Source: JBJTUH01 sp044346175
Lineage (GTDB): Bacteria; Cyanobacteriota; Vampirovibrionia; Vampirovibrionales; JAJTHC01
NCBI GenBank assembly: GCA_044346175.1
Contig: JBIIZQ010000010.1
Span: 9,749-73,748 of the forward strand
Direction: 5' to 3'
Length of the DNA: 64,000 nucleotides
Shown: positions 43,976 to 52,803 of the stretch, in pieces
Numbering within the stretch: the stretch's first letter is position 1
Layout of the letters: the number at the start of each line of letters is the position of its first letter
The notes under the pieces: model-generated
The model's database searches: none
What the model was told of the DNA's origin: nothing
Seen by the model: the letters and a program-made list of their open reading frames with translations, nothing else
Translations under genes and position numbers: made by a program

Positions 43976-44542
43976 ATGTTACGCAGCCTAACACGTATGT
44001 TCACGGGTCGTTCTAGTCTTAAAACCCTTACCCTCACCCTACTGGTGTTAGGCGTGAGTTTCAATGCTTGGATACCCCCTATCGCATGCCATGTTGTACA
44101 AGCAGCACCTGCCACAAAAGCACCCATCAGTAAAAGTAAACCTGTTGCCATACAAGCCCTTGAGGTAAGCACGGCTGCTTTGGTAAGCAACCCCAAGCAG
44201 TATCTTGGAAAACGTGTAACTTTCCAAGCAACATTTTCAGGCTTTTCAGGGCTAGGGCTTGACTACGCCTTCACAACCAAAGACGGTAAAAAACAAAAAA
44301 AATCCTCCAAAGAATACGTCACCCTCACCGTACTACGAGGTGATGTTACGCATCATCAAATCCCATTATCTGAACTAAAGATTTTCGCCAACCGAAGCCT
44401 TAGCACACAAATCGAGAAAGTCTCTCAAGGCGACATCCTCCGTATTGAAGGAGAGATGCTCAGTGATACTCTCGGCGATGCTTGGTTGGAAGCCAAACAC
44501 ATTAAAATCGTCAAAGCAGCCCCCAAAAAAGCACATTCCTAA
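43976..44542 (+). CDS. secreted protein, possible OB-fold
   Basis: 189 residues from ATG 43976. Basic start and hydrophobic core LTLTLLVLGVSFNAWI give a signal peptide with probable cleavage at VQAAPA. The mature domain (TAALVSNPKQYLGKRVTFQA...GDILRIEGEM...AWLEAKHIKIV) has the strand pattern of a bacterial OB-type domain. Exported role unknown. Confidence 0.6.
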   Translation: MLRSLTRMFTGRSSLKTLTLTLLVLGVSFNAWIPPIACHVVQAAPATKAPISKSKPVAIQALEVSTAALVSNPKQYLGKRVTFQATFSGFSGLGLDYAFTTKDGKKQKKSSKEYVTLTVLRGDVTHHQIPLSELKIFANRSLSTQIEKVSQGDILRIEGEMLSDTLGDAWLEAKHIKIVKAAPKKAHS

Positions 44543-44561
44543 AAGAGGTATCCATCACACA

Positions 44562-44584
44562 CCCTCCCCTTTGAAGGGGGAGGG
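44562..44584. terminator. GC-rich hairpin after the OB-like gene
   Basis: CCCTCCCCTT pairs with AAGGGGGAGGG, 20 bases after the stop, no strong T-run. Confidence 0.45.
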
Positions 44585-44663
44585 CTGGGGAGAAGCTCAA
44601 AACAAATCCATGCAAGCATCACTTATTTTGTAACGCACACTTCAATCACGGCAATCATAGACA

Positions 44664-45602
44664 ATGTCAAACTCAAACACTTTCCATATCCTTGTTGCAG
44701 GTGCTACAGGATGCGTGGGTACCGTTCTTGTAAACCACTTACTTGCCGAGGGGTGCCATGTTACGGTACTATCTCGCCGTGCAAACCATACACCGCATCA
44801 CGCCAACCTACATTATGCCACTTGGAATCCTGACAATCAGACGCTTGATAAAAGAGTCCTAGAGGGCATCCATGCCATTATCAACCTATCGGGTGAAAAC
44901 ATTGCCGAAGGACGTTGGGATGAAGCCAAAAAGCAAAGGCTTGAAAGCTCTCGGGTAGACAGCACCGCATTACTTGCCACAACCCTTGCTGAACAAGTCA
45001 AGGCAGGCGTAAGCACCCCTAAAGTATGGATAAATGCCTCTGCCATAGGGTATTATGGCTCACGAGCGGACGATGTGATGACTGAAAATAGCACCCAAGG
45101 CGATGACTTCCTTGCAAGCATTTGCCACAAGTGGGAACAAGCTACCACCCCTGCCCAACAAGCAGGTATACGTGTGGTGCATGCACGGATTGGTGTTGTG
45201 CTGGCACGTCACGGCGGGGCATTACACAAAATGTTACTACCTTTTAAACTTGGGGCTGGAAGCCCTCTAGGTAACGGGAAACAATGGATGAGCTGGGTCA
45301 GTGTGGAGGATGTTGCACGTGTACTATGGCACTGCGTTACGGATGAAACACTCACGGGTGCCGTCAATGTAGTGTCACCTACCCCTGTCACCAACCATGG
45401 ATTCTCTAAAACGCTGTGTCAAGCACTGCATCGCCCTATGCTCGCCCCTGCCGTCCCCGCTTTTGTGCTTAAACTCCTTTTAGGGGAAATGGCAGAAGCA
45501 CTCTTGCTTTCAAGTACCAGAGTACTACCAGAAAAGCTTTTAAAGGCTGGTTTCTCGTTTAAACATCCTACGCTGGAAGAGGCTTTTCAAGCCCTCGTTT
45601 AA
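44664..45602 (+). CDS. TIGR01777-type NAD-dependent epimerase/dehydratase
   Basis: SDR-fold protein of 312 residues. Motifs are ILVAGATGCVGTVLVNHLL (dinucleotide fold), INLSGENIAEGRWDEAKKQR, NASAIGYYGSR and GKQWMSWVSVEDVARVL, diagnostic of the TIGR01777 family (YfcH-like), usually followed by a DUF1731 tail as here (PAVPAFVLKLLLGEMAEALLLSSTRVLPEKLL). Biological substrate is not known. Confidence 0.95.
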   Translation: MSNSNTFHILVAGATGCVGTVLVNHLLAEGCHVTVLSRRANHTPHHANLHYATWNPDNQTLDKRVLEGIHAIINLSGENIAEGRWDEAKKQRLESSRVDSTALLATTLAEQVKAGVSTPKVWINASAIGYYGSRADDVMTENSTQGDDFLASICHKWEQATTPAQQAGIRVVHARIGVVLARHGGALHKMLLPFKLGAGSPLGNGKQWMSWVSVEDVARVLWHCVTDETLTGAVNVVSPTPVTNHGFSKTLCQALHRPMLAPAVPAFVLKLLLGEMAEALLLSSTRVLPEKLLKAGFSFKHPTLEEAFQALV

Positions 45603-45640
45603 AAACGGTGCCACCACACCCTTCCACAACCTCCGTGTGT

Positions 45641-45695
45641 AAGGGAAGGTTTGTAACCCTCCCGTTGTATGTGAAAGAATAAAAACCATCCCGCA
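45641..45695. repeat. family A half-repeat with the 20-mer shared with 15155
   Basis: AAGGGAAGGTTTGTAACCCT, then TTGTATGTGAAAGAATAAAA at 45665-45684, then ACCATCCCGCAAACCT. Confidence 0.7.
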
Positions 45696-45700
45696 AACCT

Positions 45701-46588
45701 TCATGCAGGGTGACGGGTGGCACGAGTCCCTTTTGAACGTTTTTTCCCTACCCGTGCTGTAGGTGTAAGCTCAAACCCTGAAGCTTTTAACGCACGTTGA
45801 ACTTTACCCGCACAACTGTAGGTTAAAAGGATACCTCCCGGTACAAGAGCCTCTTGGTAACTTTGAAACAGCTCAGGTGTCCAAAGTGCTGGCAGAATAT
45901 CATACGTAAAGGGGTCGTGATACACCACATGCCAATGACACTTTTTAAGATGAGGGATGACCCATTGAAGCGGTGTGGTTGTGAGCTGAAAATTCAAGCG
46001 AAACCCACCTTGGTAAAAAGTATGTTCCCATAAACTGGATGAACTCAAGGGAAGCGTCGTCAATACCGTGGTACGAAAGCCCATCCAAGCTAAAAAATCA
46101 GTCAACCACTCAGGACGCTCAGCCTGAGGGATGTCGCCACAAGCTGTTTCCAATGCGTCATACCATAATGGTATCAGTTGAGGGAGGGCTGTATCACTCC
46201 CAAAAATCATCACCTCTTGCAACAGAGCAAGACGCTCGTATAACCCTTCGGGTTGCGTTATCCACCAAGCCCATAAAGGATGATTAACCCACGCCGAGGG
46301 TAAGGTTGGTTTACCTGCCTTAATCCATAAAACACCCAATACCAAAGCCCAAGTGTTGTACCCTAAGCCAAAGCAGGCATCAATCACATCAACACTTGTA
46401 AGACCTTGTGAGACCTCAACACACCAAGCACAAGTATGGCTGGTATAAAGCTGCGTTGCCTCAACCCAAGCACCCGCTCGATTATGAAACAACTGCCCTT
46501 GAGAGGTTTCCGAGAGGGTAAAACTGCCATCAGGCAAAAAACTTGGCTGATAGGTTTGAATGGGTGTAAAACCCTCATCACCAAGCAT
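45701..46588 (-). CDS. MnmC-like (DUF752) methyltransferase
   Basis: 295 residues. Central VIDACFGLGYNTWAL matches the SAM site, and WHVVYHDPFTYDILPALWTPELF plus PGGILLTYSCAGKVQRALKASGF match the DUF752/MnmC N-terminal methyltransferase. No FAD domain is fused. In MnmC this activity completes 5-methylaminomethyl-uridine at tRNA position 34; whether this protein does so is inferred. It starts nine bases after ldcA ends. Confidence 0.8.
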   Translation of the reverse strand: MLGDEGFTPIQTYQPSFLPDGSFTLSETSQGQLFHNRAGAWVEATQLYTSHTCAWCVEVSQGLTSVDVIDACFGLGYNTWALVLGVLWIKAGKPTLPSAWVNHPLWAWWITQPEGLYERLALLQEVMIFGSDTALPQLIPLWYDALETACGDIPQAERPEWLTDFLAWMGFRTTVLTTLPLSSSSLWEHTFYQGGFRLNFQLTTTPLQWVIPHLKKCHWHVVYHDPFTYDILPALWTPELFQSYQEALVPGGILLTYSCAGKVQRALKASGFELTPTARVGKKRSKGTRATRHPA

Positions 46589-46597
46589 ACGTTTGAA

Positions 46598-47605
46598 CTA
46601 CTCAAGTAACATTAACGTGCCACGGGTAGCATTAAAACGCACCTGCGTTGCCTGTGGAAAGGTACTAGACACGTCCCCATGCCCAACCGAAAAGCCATAG
46701 CCTATAGGGAAGTCCCAAGAAGAGTCACTTCCCGATACGCCAGCCTCTCCGACGTATTTAGAGGCAATGTCCGCCAAACGATTCGCAAGCCAAGTACCCA
46801 ACCCCTCATGAGGTTCAGGGGTAATGAAGGAGAAATCACCAAAAATCAACCCCTTTAAATGGGGTCCTAAAATCCCAGCCTGAGCAAGCGTATGCAATTT
46901 ACGGTCTACTTTGTACAGGGACTCTTTCCAGTCTTCTAAAAACAAAATAGCCCCATCAAAAGAAGGTAAATCGGCACTACCCGCCATGGCTGACAATAAA
47001 CTTAGATTTCCCCCCATAAGTTTGCCTTCCGTGACCCCACGACGCAAGCACTCCCATTCAGAAGCATGGGCATTGGGAATCAGATGACCTATTCGAGAAG
47101 TAGCAACAGAGGAATTTTCAGCGTGAGTTTCAACAGAACCCACACGGTACGTTTCAAGTAAAGGCAAAAGAGTTTCTTGAATCCAAGGTAGTTCTGCAGG
47201 ATGTATCCAGTTGGAAGTAAGCATAGGACCATACAGGCAAGCCACTTCAGGTGCATGCCGTAAACACCCCATATGCAAAGCCGTAATATCGCTAAAGCCT
47301 ATAAGAGGCTTAGGAAACTGCCTCAATAAAGCCCAATCAACGAGAGGAAGTAAACGCATACTGCCATACCCACCACGTGTACACAAAATGGCATCAACAT
47401 TGGGGTCGGCAAAAGCAGCGTGAAGGTCTGAAACCCTTTGTGCATCGGTACCTGCAAGTCCTATGCCCGCATGTTCAGGCTCAGCAGCATAAGGAAAAAA
47501 CTTAGACTGATACCCTAACGTCAGTAAGCACTCAATACCCAAATCCAAAGCTTCAGGAGACGAGGCTGAGGCGGGGGAAATAATACCTAAGGTAAGAGGT
47601 TTCAT
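46598..47605 (-). CDS. LD-carboxypeptidase (S66 family)
   Basis: 335 residues. Nucleophile Ser in TRGGYGSMRLL (S82), then LIGFSDITALH, LMGGNLSLLSAMAGS, catalytic Glu in AILFLEDWKESLYK and His in GYGFSVGHGDVSS. It hydrolyses the L-D bond of the murein tetrapeptide during cell-wall recycling, fitting NagA, Alr and MurF in the window. Forms an operon with the MnmC-like gene. Confidence 0.92.
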   Translation of the reverse strand: MKPLTLGIISPASASSPEALDLGIECLLTLGYQSKFFPYAAEPEHAGIGLAGTDAQRVSDLHAAFADPNVDAILCTRGGYGSMRLLPLVDWALLRQFPKPLIGFSDITALHMGCLRHAPEVACLYGPMLTSNWIHPAELPWIQETLLPLLETYRVGSVETHAENSSVATSRIGHLIPNAHASEWECLRRGVTEGKLMGGNLSLLSAMAGSADLPSFDGAILFLEDWKESLYKVDRKLHTLAQAGILGPHLKGLIFGDFSFITPEPHEGLGTWLANRLADIASKYVGEAGVSGSDSSWDFPIGYGFSVGHGDVSSTFPQATQVRFNATRGTLMLLE

Positions 47606-47664
47606 AAGGTTTTCTTTACAAGGGGTATGACTAATAACATGAACCCTACAAGGATTTTTTGGAA

Positions 47665-47704
47665 GGATACCCTCTTCATCGAACGTTCGGCAAAGAGGGT
47701 ATCC
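47665..47704. terminator. hairpin between tpx and ldcA
   Basis: GGATACCCTCTT (47665-47676) pairs with AAGAGGGTATCC (47693-47704), 12 bases from the tpx stop. It lacks a U-tract on the tpx strand. Confidence 0.45.
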
Positions 47705-47716
47705 GCATTTTAAGGC

Positions 47717-48226
47717 TTACACACGTGCTGAAACAACAGCTTCAATAGCCCGCATAGCGGCATCGTAGTTGGGTTCGCTGGTCACTTCAGGAACCACTTC
47801 ACTGTAAGCGATGTTGCCTTGTGCATCAATGATAATGACGGCACGAGTTAACAAACGCAAAGCAGGAAGGAGCAAGCCATAAGCTTCACCAAAGTTAGCA
47901 TCACGGTGGTCACTCAAGGTCATCATGCTTTCCATGCTCTCAGCACCGCAAAAACGCTTTTGAGCAAAAGGTAAATCCATAGAAACCGTCACAAGCTGAA
48001 CAGGCATGTTCTGTAAGCGTTGGAAAAACTGACGGCTTTGGATTTGACATACAGGGGTATCCAAAGAAGGTACCACGTTGAGCATGGTGACTTTACCACG
48101 GAAATTTTCAATCGTCACAGCTTCCAAAGCTTGGTTTAAAAGTTGGAAGTTGGGCGCTTGCTGCCCTTGTTGAATGGTTTGACCCTGAAGGTTCATCACA
48201 TTACCTTTAAAAGTAACTTGAGCCAT
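47717..48226 (-). CDS. tpx: thiol peroxidase (atypical 2-Cys peroxiredoxin)
   Basis: 169 residues from ATG 48226. The peroxidatic Cys is in PSLDTPVCQ (C60) and the resolving Cys in PFAQKRFCG (C93), as in the Tpx family. It reduces peroxides with thioredoxin in the cytosol. The frame stays open to 48265 but the family starts at MAQVTF. Confidence 0.96.
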   Translation of the reverse strand: MAQVTFKGNVMNLQGQTIQQGQQAPNFQLLNQALEAVTIENFRGKVTMLNVVPSLDTPVCQIQSRQFFQRLQNMPVQLVTVSMDLPFAQKRFCGAESMESMMTLSDHRDANFGEAYGLLLPALRLLTRAVIIIDAQGNIAYSEVVPEVTSEPNYDAAMRAIEAVVSARV

Positions 48227-49062
48227 GATATATAAAAGCTTTCTATCAAAATGTGTGTATAACAAAAATGCAGAGTATCACAGGAGGCAATTCACACAGG
48301 TGTCTAGTATGTCATGTTTTAGGGCGTTTAGGTTTCAGTGTATATGAAGCTTAAACGTGCTTCCCGTAAAACACTTCTCCCAAAACACTCATTACAGTAT
48401 AACGAAAACCCATCCACCATGGCTAGCATCCTTGCGTAGGTTAAAGTAAATGATTGACAATAAACAGGCACAAACTAACTTCCATGAAGACGAATAGGCC
48501 ACACCCATAAACACCCATCATCGTTTTGTAACCATTCGTAAAGCAAAAGTCTTATAACAAGCCTTTAGAGGAAAAGCTTGCTTTATTTTCTCTTTAAAAA
48601 ATGCTAGGCTTTACTTATAAAAGTTTAATCATCCTAGCCTTTAAGGTCTCTTATACTTAACAGTTGCTTGATGGATGGGTCAAGGATGACTCTGGGTTTT
48701 TTACTGATAGTTTTACCAAGCCTAGTGAAAATTAGAGGATGAACGCAATTCTTATTACTTGATTGTTTTTATTTTTTTGTAACCCACCCCTTCCAATACA
48801 TACCCTATGGGAAGGGAAAGGGAACACTCTCGCTTACACACCCACCCCTAAAACACGTACTTGTTGTGGCTGAGGGTGTGTTCATCATTGACCATTTGTA
48901 TCACGCTTTATAAAAAAATGCCCACTACAACGATAGGTGTTCTGCTTGTATTAAGCACCTGTCTATCACTACGCCTCATGTTTTAGGTAGTCAATATCGT
49001 TGTAGGGTGGTGTTTTGAGCCTCGTAACCCCTTGTGAAGGACCACAAAAGGACTCCCATTTT
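48227..49062. other. long non-coding region before the sigma factor
   Basis: Over 800 bases without a convincing gene. It contains a CCCTTCC/GGAAGGG hairpin near 48788-48817, a T-rich run (48766-48782), and a structured element at 48922-49010 listed separately. Confidence 0.6.
48922..49010 (+). ncRNA. predicted three-way-junction leader RNA
   Basis: P1 is TACAACGATA (48926-48935) with TATCGTTGTA (48995-49004), ten perfect pairs. P2 is AGGT(48935-38)/ACCT(48957-60) continuing as GCTT/AAGC around GTATT. P3 is ACTA/TAGT (48968-71 with 48988-91) extended by CCT/AGG (48974-76 with 48985-87). The sigma-factor ATG is 53 bases downstream. Not a riboswitch class I recognise. Confidence 0.5.
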
Positions 49063-49965
49063 ATGATGACACCTGACATGATGTCTACCACACATAGCCA
49101 TACCGCTAACCGCAAAGAAGTCCTTACAGACCGCCTCCTCAATGGCTTTGAAACGCATCTGCACCAGCTATCTTGTGAATGTGAAGAGGTTTCAGGCAAA
49201 AGTAGTTTCCAGAGCTTCCACAAAATTACGCTTCAAGAAACCCTGCAAGCCCTCCAAAAAGAAGGTATCAAACGGAATGCTGATGCTAAAAAAGCGGCGG
49301 CTGAACTCTCAAAGGATATTAGAGATTACTGGGATTTGATTGAAACCGTTGCACGAGTCGAGATGAGTCGTTTGCCTCATTACCTTATCACCCACGATGA
49401 AATTATCGGCATTGGTGCTTTGACATTACACATGATGTTCGAGAAAAACCCCGAGCGTGAATATAATGTCACCTATTTATCCACAGCGATTAAATGGGCT
49501 GTTCGTAACGAACTGCGGAACCGCTACAAGTGGTATGCCTCTAAAAACGCCACAGAGGAAAGCACTCAAGAGGAAGAGCTACCTGAAAGTAGTGTGGCTT
49601 CCGAGGCAGAAGACGACACCCAAACCGCCATGACGGCTCATGCCATTTACGGTACTGTGCTTTCAGTGGATGGCATGATGGATGCTGAAAATCCGTTTGA
49701 GTTGCGTGACGGGTCACAAACACCCGAAGAGCAAACCGAATCCTCAGAACTCGGTATCATTATCAAGCAAGCCATGACACGCCTCCCTGAACGGGAACGG
49801 CAAATCATTGAAGCTCGGTATTTCCAGAACCTTAAAATGCGTGAAATAGGCTTACTTTTCAACATATCGCCTTCCCGCACTTCTCGTATTGTACAAGCGG
49901 CTTTGAATCGTCTCAAGGTAGAACTCAAACGCCGAACGGAAAGCATAGAAAGCTATATTGCTTAA
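49063..49965 (+). CDS. sigma-70 family RNA polymerase sigma factor
   Basis: About 300 residues from tandem ATG 49063 (TTG 49015 also open). Region 2 covers LPHYLITHDEIIGIGALTLH to YLSTAIKWAVRNELRNRY; a long acidic linker (TEESTQEEELPESS) separates it from region 4, RLPERERQIIEARYFQNLKM with the helix-turn-helix REIGLLFNISPSRTSRIVQA. No region 1.1. It resembles FliA/SigB-type group 3 factors in layout. The regulon is unknown; no cognate anti-sigma factor is adjacent. Confidence 0.88.
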   Translation: MMTPDMMSTTHSHTANRKEVLTDRLLNGFETHLHQLSCECEEVSGKSSFQSFHKITLQETLQALQKEGIKRNADAKKAAAELSKDIRDYWDLIETVARVEMSRLPHYLITHDEIIGIGALTLHMMFEKNPEREYNVTYLSTAIKWAVRNELRNRYKWYASKNATEESTQEEELPESSVASEAEDDTQTAMTAHAIYGTVLSVDGMMDAENPFELRDGSQTPEEQTESSELGIIIKQAMTRLPERERQIIEARYFQNLKMREIGLLFNISPSRTSRIVQAALNRLKVELKRRTESIESYIA

Positions 49966-49975
49966 ACGCAATCAA

Positions 49976-50014
49976 CAAAGCCTCACCATTCTCTTTAAGG
50001 ATGGTGGGGCTTTG
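49976..50014 (+). terminator. intrinsic terminator after the sigma factor
   Basis: CAAAGCCTCACCATT pairs with AATGGTGGGGCTTTG-like 3' arm around CTCTTTA; TTATTG follows. Confidence 0.8.
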
Positions 50015-50320
50015 TTATTGTGGGGATTAAGGTAAAAGGTGAAATGACACAACACCTCAACACCCGCAATCAGAAACCACCAAATATTAAAACATACTGA
50101 ATATCCGCCTCTTCTTGATTGTATTTTGGCAAGCTTCCTGTTACATTGAATGACGTTCTCCTCTCAAAAGGCGTACTATGTTTTACAGGATAGTTTTTTC
50201 TTTTGCACACACACACACACGCTCTGTATTCCTTTAAATTGACATTCAAAATACGCTTGTTGTTGTTCTGAGATTATAGCCAAAGGGTAGAGTAGCCCCT
50301 ATTGCTCCTTCTCCACACAC
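50015..50320. other. intergenic region with a CA dinucleotide run
   Basis: No gene seen. A (CA) run of about 15 bases at 50206-50220 is the only distinctive feature. Confidence 0.5.
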
Positions 50321-50896
50321 ATGATAACCACGCTACAACCCTCCCTAAGAGAGGTAAGATATTTTTCGCCTCCCTTGAAACAGGCTCTGACTCGTCACGA
50401 GCATACCATTGCAACGCTTGCCACTTGGGTAGGGGCACCGTTTCTTGTCCCTGTCATCCGTTATACCCAAGACAAACCCGAAGAACGACGACGGCTCTTT
50501 ATTCGTGATTTTAGCTCACTCTCACTCGGGGCTTGTTTGTATTTTGCAGCTTCTCTTTTTACCAAAAAACTCCTCAATAAAAGCAAGGCTTTTGAGAACC
50601 ACCCTGCTGAAAAAAGACTCCTCAGCCTTGGGGCTGGCTTGGCTGCCAATGTAATGTTTACAAGTTTTTTTGCAGTAAAGCTCTCACAATGGCTTGATAA
50701 TAAACTTAAAAAGCACGTCCCACAACCTAACACACTCTCCTCACCCATCTTTCTTTTACAAAGGCAAGGAGAAACCTCTACCTCAGGTACGAAAAATCCC
50801 AGCATGGCATGGACTTCTCACAGTAGCAGTACAGGTACTTTTTTTCCAAAAGGGTTTATGGAAAGTACTAGCCAAAAGTTTAATCGTCAAGCATAA
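50321..50896 (+). CDS. hypothetical protein with two or three membrane helices
   Basis: 191 residues, unrecognised. Hydrophobic segments at about 33-47 (LATWVGAPFLVPVI), 67-80 (LGACLYFAASLF) and 105-120 (LGAGLAANVMFTSFF) are separated by basic loops; the C-terminal 50 residues are Ser/Thr-rich and probably disordered. It lies 77 bases before the BCCT gene in the same direction. Confidence 0.55.
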   Translation: MITTLQPSLREVRYFSPPLKQALTRHEHTIATLATWVGAPFLVPVIRYTQDKPEERRRLFIRDFSSLSLGACLYFAASLFTKKLLNKSKAFENHPAEKRLLSLGAGLAANVMFTSFFAVKLSQWLDNKLKKHVPQPNTLSSPIFLLQRQGETSTSGTKNPSMAWTSHSSSTGTFFPKGFMESTSQKFNRQA

Positions 50897-50973
50897 TAAA
50901 CCGATGGCTTTTTAAGCTTAGCATCCGTAAGACGCACCCGATACCATCCAAACCCTCCCTACAGAAAGTTTTT

Positions 50974-52584
50974 ATGCAGCTCTATGATGCCTGGCAATAC
51001 TGGCAAACCCTCCCCTTTGCGACGCAATGCTACTTGAGTTTTGCCAATGTACTGTGCTTGGCTTGGATAGTGATGTTGTTTGTGCCTCGTAAGTTCAAAA
51101 TAAGTGGCGAAGACAGTCAAATCAGCTTTGGGTTTTGGAGCTGGTTACTGATGCTGTTTCAAACAGGGATGGGAACAGGTTTACTGTTTTGGGGAGGGGT
51201 AGAACCCCTCTGGCATGCACAGCATCCACCACCACTCGCAACTGATTTTACACTTACAGATGCCCTTGCACTGACGTGGTTTCATTGGGGTATTCTGCCT
51301 TGGGTACTGTATACACTGGTTGCATTATGGCTAGCAAGTTTCTTGAAAACACACCCTCAACGAAGTAACACGACTGATACCCCTATCCACTTGCACCCTC
51401 ATGCCTCCCCTGCCTCTTTGGGAGGACAATGCGTCGCACTTATCACCGCACATCCATGGTTTACCACGTTACTGGCAAGCAAACGAATCCCCTCATGGGG
51501 AGTCAAACTGGTGTACAGCTTAAAACCTCTCATGAATACCGCCGTGGTATGGGGGGTTTTAATGGGAACGGTTGCAACGCTATGTATGGGTGTTCTGCAG
51601 TGGCATGGTAGTACCATCGCCCCATTCATCCATGCGAGTACAAGCGGCGGTAGTGTGTCCCAACTGACACTCTATGGCGTATTATTTGGGTTTTGTGGAT
51701 GTTTCTTGGCTTCTGCATTATCAGGCGTTGCGACGGGGGTCAAATGGCTTAGTTGGCTTACAAGTGCATGTATGGTAGTACTTTTAGGTATGGTACTGGC
51801 TTGGGAGCCTGTTTACAGTCAACTCTCTCAGGGGTTTACCTTGTTTGTGCAAGCACTGGGTGCGTGGTTCATGAAAACACCCTACTGGATGTGGGGACTC
51901 CCTACCCATGAAACAACGCATACCCTACCACAATTTGTCACCGCCACAGGGGCTTATCAAGCACGTAGTGTATGGGTCAGTGAATGGACAGGTAAGTACT
52001 GGAGCTGGTGGCTTGCTTGGACACCCTTTGTGAGCCAATTTATGTTGAGTATTTCAAAAGGACGTTCAGTAAGGAGTGTGGCTTTTTTTGGCGTGATTGT
52101 ACCTACGTTGTTTTCTGTGGGATGGTTTAGCGTTTTTACGCTTTTTGCCATGAACAGCCATTTGCCTTTACATACGCTATCACAAGCCCCTCAATGGACT
52201 TACCAAGCCCTCGGTTTACTACCATGGGGAGAGGCTGCCCGTTTTTTACTTGTGGTCCTAATTGCCCTTGGTGTCATTAACTCCTTGGATGCCGTCGTCA
52301 TTACCCTGAGTGAACTCATGGGATGGCACCCCAGTAAAAAGCTCACCTTACTTTGGACAGGACTCATTGCAGGCATTGCCTGCTGGGCGTTTGCATCAGG
52401 CGGGCTACCACGCCTGCAAACACTTACACTCCACCATACCTTACCCTATACCCTGTGTTTGATGGGTTTAATGACGGGCTGGTTCATCCAAAAAATGTTT
52501 AGATACCTTTTAGACAAAAGCGTATCCACAGCCACAAACGCCTACAGCCACAAGACACTGAAACCAGAGCTTTATGAATTGTAA
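50974..52584 (+). CDS. BCCT-family transporter
   Basis: 536 residues, about 12 membrane helices, matching betaine/carnitine/choline transporters. The TM4 segment MGTGLLFWGGVEPLWH, the amphipathic helix/TM8 signature WSWWLAWTPFVSQFMLSISKGRSVR, and GVIVPTLFSVGWFSVF are diagnostic. It probably imports a quaternary ammonium osmolyte, coupled to Na+ or H+. The substrate is unknown; the TM4 glycine-rich motif differs from GMGIG. Confidence 0.92.
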   Translation: MQLYDAWQYWQTLPFATQCYLSFANVLCLAWIVMLFVPRKFKISGEDSQISFGFWSWLLMLFQTGMGTGLLFWGGVEPLWHAQHPPPLATDFTLTDALALTWFHWGILPWVLYTLVALWLASFLKTHPQRSNTTDTPIHLHPHASPASLGGQCVALITAHPWFTTLLASKRIPSWGVKLVYSLKPLMNTAVVWGVLMGTVATLCMGVLQWHGSTIAPFIHASTSGGSVSQLTLYGVLFGFCGCFLASALSGVATGVKWLSWLTSACMVVLLGMVLAWEPVYSQLSQGFTLFVQALGAWFMKTPYWMWGLPTHETTHTLPQFVTATGAYQARSVWVSEWTGKYWSWWLAWTPFVSQFMLSISKGRSVRSVAFFGVIVPTLFSVGWFSVFTLFAMNSHLPLHTLSQAPQWTYQALGLLPWGEAARFLLVVLIALGVINSLDAVVITLSELMGWHPSKKLTLLWTGLIAGIACWAFASGGLPRLQTLTLHHTLPYTLCLMGLMTGWFIQKMFRYLLDKSVSTATNAYSHKTLKPELYEL

Positions 52585-52735
52585 CAATCAGACGTAAAAC
52601 CTCTTTTTTTTGTAACAATACTGAAGACCGTTCGTGTGGTTTAAACACTTTATGATTTAATAACAAATAGCATAAAGTTTCATTACAATGCAGTGCTGAA
52701 AGTGCCTTCCTTGAGTAACAATGCTGAGTGACCGT
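52579..52735. repeat. three spaced GTAACAAT direct repeats
   Basis: GTAACAATCAGACGT (52581), GTAACAATACTGAAGACCGT (52612) and GTAACAATGCTGAGTGACCGT (52715). Copies two and three share GTAACAAT-CTGA-GACCGT. CTTTATG/CATAAAG forms an inverted pair between them. Confidence 0.55.
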
Positions 52736-52803
52736 ACGTTCATACCAATGGCTATGTTTCATTTTAAAATTGGTAATGAGTGATTCAAAAAAAGAGGTTT
52801 GCC

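Noticed and set aside
48227..48920. tmRNA, 6S or SRP RNA in the long intergenic region
   Set aside because: No tRNA-like ends, no SRP GNAR-type loop and no long bubble structure could be recognised by eye; only the element at 48922-49010 is structured.
50206..50220. CA dinucleotide run as a phase-variable switch
   Set aside because: It lies about 100 bases upstream of the next ATG with no promoter spacing or reading frame that it would control.
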